Source: an uncultured Lachnospiraceae bacterium
GTDB taxonomy: Bacteria; Bacillota; Clostridia; Lachnospirales; Lachnospiraceae
Direction of reading: 5' to 3'
NCBI GenBank assembly: GCA_910579865.1
Contig: CAJTXA010000039.1
Span: forward strand, 1 to 16,549
DNA length: 16,549 nt
Under the pieces are notes generated by a model that was not told the DNA's origin, did not search any database, and saw nothing but the letters and a program-made list of their open reading frames with translations. Both the position numbers and the translations under genes were made by a program. Below, piece after piece: positions 14,169 to 16,549 of this stretch. Numbering within the stretch: the first letter of the stretch is position 1; the number at the start of each line of letters is the position of its first letter.

Positions 14169-15194
14169 ATGCAGGAAGAGATTTTGATTTTAGCGATAGA
14201 AAGTTCTTGTGATGAAACAGCAGCAGCTGTTGTAAAAAACGGAAGAGAAGTTTTATCAAATGTAATTTTCACACAAATTGCTTTACATACATTATATGGC
14301 GGAGTGGTGCCAGAAATTGCATCTAGAAAGCATATTGAAAAGATGAATCAGGTGATAGAATCAGCACTTTTTGAGGCAAAAGTTACATTAGATGAGATTA
14401 CAGCGATAGGAGTGACTTATGGGCCAGGGTTAGTAGGGGCATTACTGGTTGGGGTTGCGGAGGCAAAAGCAATCTGTTTTGCTAAGAAGAAGCCATTAGT
14501 AGGTGTGCATCATATAGAAGGACATATTTCCGCTAATTTTATAGAAAATCAAGATTTAGAACCGCCGTTTCTTTGTCTTATTGTATCTGGAGGACATACG
14601 CATTTGGCTTTAGTAAAGGATTATGGTGAGTATGAAATTATTGGAAAAACCAGAGATGATGCAGCAGGAGAAGCTTATGATAAGGTAGCAAGAGCAATTG
14701 GGCTGGGGTATCCCGGAGGGCCAAAAATAGATAAGGTGGCAAAAGAAGGGAATCCAAATGCGATTATATTTCCAAGAGCTGTGATAGAAGATGCTCCTTA
14801 CGATTTTAGCTTTAGTGGTGTAAAAAGTGCTGTGTTAAATTATATTAATGCGTGTCAGATGAAGAAAATTCCAATTGAAACAGCAGATATAGCAGCTTCC
14901 TTTCAGGCAGCAGTAGTTGAAGTATTGGTAGAACATAGTATTCGGGCAGCAAAAGAATATAAATTGGATAAATTAGCAATTGCAGGCGGCGTAGCATCAA
15001 ATTCAGAACTTCGAAGTAGAATGGCAGAAGCTTGTAAAAAAGAAGGAATTCGGTTTTATTATCCTTCTTCTGGACTGTGTACAGATAATGCAGCTATGAT
15101 TGGAGCAGCAGCTTATTATGAGTATCAGAAGGGAACAAGACATGGATGGGATTTGAATGCGATTCCAAATTTGAAGTTAGGAGAACGCAAATGA
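14169..15194 (+). CDS. tsaD: tRNA threonylcarbamoyltransferase TsaD
   Basis: The 341-residue catalytic subunit that transfers threonylcarbamoyl from its adenylate to A37 of ANN-decoding tRNAs. The ASKHA fold opens with ILAIESSCDETAAAVV (7-22). The metal ligands are H115 and H119 in HHIEGH and D306 in LCTDNAAM. SGGHTHLALV (140-149) and GEAYDKVARAIGLGYPGGPK (167-186) are the nucleotide-handling loops, and FSFSGVKSAV (213-222) is the family signature. The ATG follows GGAAAGGA. It completes the TsaB-TsaE-TsaD set in one gene run and overlaps ispD by 4 bases. Confidence 0.97.
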   Translation: MQEEILILAIESSCDETAAAVVKNGREVLSNVIFTQIALHTLYGGVVPEIASRKHIEKMNQVIESALFEAKVTLDEITAIGVTYGPGLVGALLVGVAEAKAICFAKKKPLVGVHHIEGHISANFIENQDLEPPFLCLIVSGGHTHLALVKDYGEYEIIGKTRDDAAGEAYDKVARAIGLGYPGGPKIDKVAKEGNPNAIIFPRAVIEDAPYDFSFSGVKSAVLNYINACQMKKIPIETADIAASFQAAVVEVLVEHSIRAAKEYKLDKLAIAGGVASNSELRSRMAEACKKEGIRFYYPSSGLCTDNAAMIGAAAYYEYQKGTRHGWDLNAIPNLKLGERK

Positions 15195-15910
15195 AAGAAA
15201 AAGAAAAGATAGTAGCGGTTGTACTAGCAGGGGGACAGGGACATCGTATGCAGAGTAAGATACCAAAACAGTATTTGCTGTTAGAGGGAAAACCAATTCT
15301 ATATTATTCTTTAATGGCATTTGAACGAAGCCAAGTAGATGAAATTATACTAGTAACAAATGAAAGAGAGTATTGTGAAGAAAAAATTGTAAAACGATAT
15401 AAAATAAATAAGGTTGTAAAAATTGTAACAGGAGGAACAGAACGCTATCATTCTGTTTATGAGGGATTAAAGGAATGTAGAGATTGTGGGGTTGTGCTAA
15501 TTCATGATGGGGCACGACCTTTTTTAACAGATGAGATGATAGAAAGAGCAATTGAGGGAGGAAAGAAATATAAAGCCTGTATTCTTGGGATGCCAGTTAA
15601 AGATACGATTAAGATTAGTGATGGGAATGGATATGTAAAAGAGACACCAGAACGTGCAAAAGTTTGGATGGTACAGACGCCTCAAAGCTTTTCTTATAAA
15701 GTAATATATTCTGCTTATCAACAATTTATGAAAGAAGAAGAACAAGTGACAGATGATGCTATGGTAGTAGAAAAATTTTCTGGAATCCCCGTTCGGCTGA
15801 TAGAGGGAAGTTATGAGAATATAAAAATTACGACTCCTGAAGATCTAGTGATAGCAGAACAGATTGCAAAGAAGTATTTGCCTAAAGCAGAGCAAGTAAA
15901 ATTTTGTTAA
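15191..15910 (+). CDS. ispD: 2-C-methyl-D-erythritol 4-phosphate cytidylyltransferase (IspD)
   Basis: A 239-residue enzyme of the MEP isoprenoid pathway that joins CTP and methylerythritol phosphate to give CDP-ME. The nucleotide-binding loop LAGGQGHRM (12-20) and IPKQYL (24-29, with the conserved Lys) form the first signature. HDGARPF is at 105-111, VKDTIK at 136-141 and ENIKITTPEDL at 209-219. ATG 15191 overlaps the tsaD stop by 4 bases (ATGA) and sits behind AGGAG inside the end of tsaD, so translation is probably coupled. A longer in-frame reading from 15146 would lie within tsaD and is rejected. IspF, the usual partner, is not adjacent. A strong terminator follows. Confidence 0.95.
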   Translation: MKEKEKIVAVVLAGGQGHRMQSKIPKQYLLLEGKPILYYSLMAFERSQVDEIILVTNEREYCEEKIVKRYKINKVVKIVTGGTERYHSVYEGLKECRDCGVVLIHDGARPFLTDEMIERAIEGGKKYKACILGMPVKDTIKISDGNGYVKETPERAKVWMVQTPQSFSYKVIYSAYQQFMKEEEQVTDDAMVVEKFSGIPVRLIEGSYENIKITTPEDLVIAEQIAKKYLPKAEQVKFC

Positions 15911-15940
15911 GTTGTTTTTATTTAATTGAGACGTTTAAGG

Positions 15941-15986
15941 AAAGAATCAATAAATATAATAATTGTATTTTATTGATTCTTTTTTT
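15941..15986 (+). terminator. Terminator after ispD
   Basis: AAAGAATCAATAAA (15941-15954) pairs perfectly over 14 bp with TTTATTGATTCTTT (15969-15982), and the T-run continues to 15986. It closes the long tsaE-ispD run. The left-arm A residues could make it work weakly in the other direction as well. Confidence 0.88.
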
Positions 15987-16031
15987 ATGCTTAATTAGTC
16001 ATATTAAATTTCAAAAAGTATAAGATGAACT

Positions 16032-16078
16032 TGATCATTTTTTGCAAATATGAGTGAAAAATTTAAAGAAAATGATCA
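16032..16078 (+). repeat. Spaced inverted repeat TGATCATTTT / AAAATGATCA
   Basis: Two perfect 10-base arms (16032-16041 and 16069-16078) are separated by 27 bases. Each arm itself contains the palindrome TGATCA, so the pair could be two operator sites for a dimeric regulator as well as one hairpin. It lies in the A+T-rich gap upstream of the DUF362 gene. The remaining gap (15987-16197) holds only A+T-rich sequence and TATAAT-like boxes near 16102-16115; I see no small gene in it. Confidence 0.45.
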
Positions 16079-16197
16079 TGGTTTATAAAAGTAAAATATT
16101 GTATAATATTATAATAAAAAGAAAAAATAATTAAAATATTTTAAGATAAATTAAAAAATAACTTATATTATATAAGAGGGTATAAAAAATAAAAATT

Positions 16198-16530
16198 ATG
16201 GAAGCAGAAGTAGTTTATATTAAAAATAACAATTATAATTATTTGAAAATGTTGGATTTTGTAGAAGAGCTTATAGGGTGTAATGGAATATATAAAAAAA
16301 TATTAAAACCTGGAATGAATGTATTATTGAAACCTAATATGTTATTGCCTGTGAATGAGAAAGCTTGTGTTACAACACATCATTTACTTGTTTCAGCTGT
16401 AGCTGAAGTAGTTAGAAAAAGGGGGTGTCAAGTTTTTATAGGAGATAGTCCAGGAGGAAATTTTTTTAAGAGTTGGATCTATGTCAATACTTTGGACAAA
16501 AAAAGTCGAAAGATTATGCTGCTTTTTTGA
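16198..16530 (+). pseudogene. DUF362-type protein, truncated by inserted sequence
   Basis: The first 95 or so codons match the start of DUF362 proteins, predicted iron-sulfur-associated proteins of unknown chemistry: ILKPGMNVLLKPNMLLP (about 36-52), CVTTHHLLVSAVAEVV (57-72) and VFIGDSPGGNFFKSW (79-93). In the family, GDSPGG is followed by about 200 more residues including Cys clusters. Here similarity stops at about 16481, and the frame then runs through foreign sequence (VNTLDKKSRKIMLLF) to a TGA at 16528-16530. The full family length is 300 or more residues, so only the N-terminal third is present. The ribosome binding site is poor: GAGGG lies 17 bases before the ATG. The gene is probably broken by an insertion whose body lies beyond the window. 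Confidence 0.65.
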
Positions 16531-16549
16531 GTTCCTCATCCTCCTTTTG
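16482..16549. mobile_element. Possible insertion-element end inside the DUF362 gene
   Basis: From TGTCAATACTTTGGACAAAA onward the sequence no longer fits DUF362. It starts with TG, as IS3-type ends do, and its GGACA...GTCG...AAAG...TATG pattern loosely resembles the OrfA-side end at the left of the window. On the minus strand a short frame (16549-16514) reads QKEDEELKKAA and then a stop, which could be the end of an element-borne gene. The element family cannot be named from 68 bases. Confidence 0.4.

Overview
The window looks like a piece of chromosome from a low-GC, Gram-positive anaerobe of the class Clostridia, most likely Lachnospiraceae-like. The support is strongly A+T-rich coding sequence, purine-rich ribosome binding sites, a Firmicutes-type tsaE-tsaB-rimI-tsaD cluster, a ribU gene behind an FMN riboswitch, and small proteins of clostridial type (a YcxB-like protein, a DUF4190 protein, a Cys-rich 82-residue protein). 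I cannot name the species from the sequence alone.

Positions 1 to about 1970 are an accessory scrapyard. The 5' part of an IS3-type OrfA lies on the minus strand at the left edge. Next to it is a DDE transposase gene on the minus strand, visibly richer in G+C than the rest, with two reading-frame breaks (a run of nine A just after its likely start, and a break next to the second catalytic Asp). Then comes a 5' remnant of an Mrr-like restriction endonuclease. A non-coding stretch with two good sigma-A promoters leads into the core genes.

The core region (2297-15910) is orderly and almost entirely on the plus strand. pheB (ACT-domain protein) and hom (homoserine dehydrogenase) form a small amino-acid unit closed by a strong bidirectional terminator, which is shared with a convergent DUF4190 membrane protein gene. 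tex (S1-domain RNA-binding protein) and a dCache-type methyl-accepting chemotaxis protein follow. Next is the FMN riboswitch with its terminator and ribU, the riboflavin-binding S component of an ECF transporter. From 10078 a long co-directional run carries a YcxB-like membrane protein, tsaE, tsaB, rimI, the Cys-rich 82-aa protein, an RNase Z-type metallo-beta-lactamase fold protein, a single-pass membrane protein, tsaD and ispD. Its theme is tRNA maturation and modification: TsaE, TsaB and TsaD make t6A37 and RNase Z matures tRNA 3' ends. ispD, overlapping tsaD by 4 nt, adds the MEP isoprenoid step. A strong terminator follows ispD.

The right end (15987-16549) returns to accessory character: a very A+T-rich intergenic stretch with a spaced 10-bp inverted repeat, then the N-terminal third of a DUF362-type protein whose family similarity stops abruptly at about 16481, where sequence resembling the end of an insertion element begins.

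I found no CRISPR array, tRNA, rRNA, prophage or clear new defence system. The best leads are the broken Mrr remnant, the poly-A frame problem in the transposase, the uncharacterised small proteins in the t6A cluster and the interrupted DUF362 gene.
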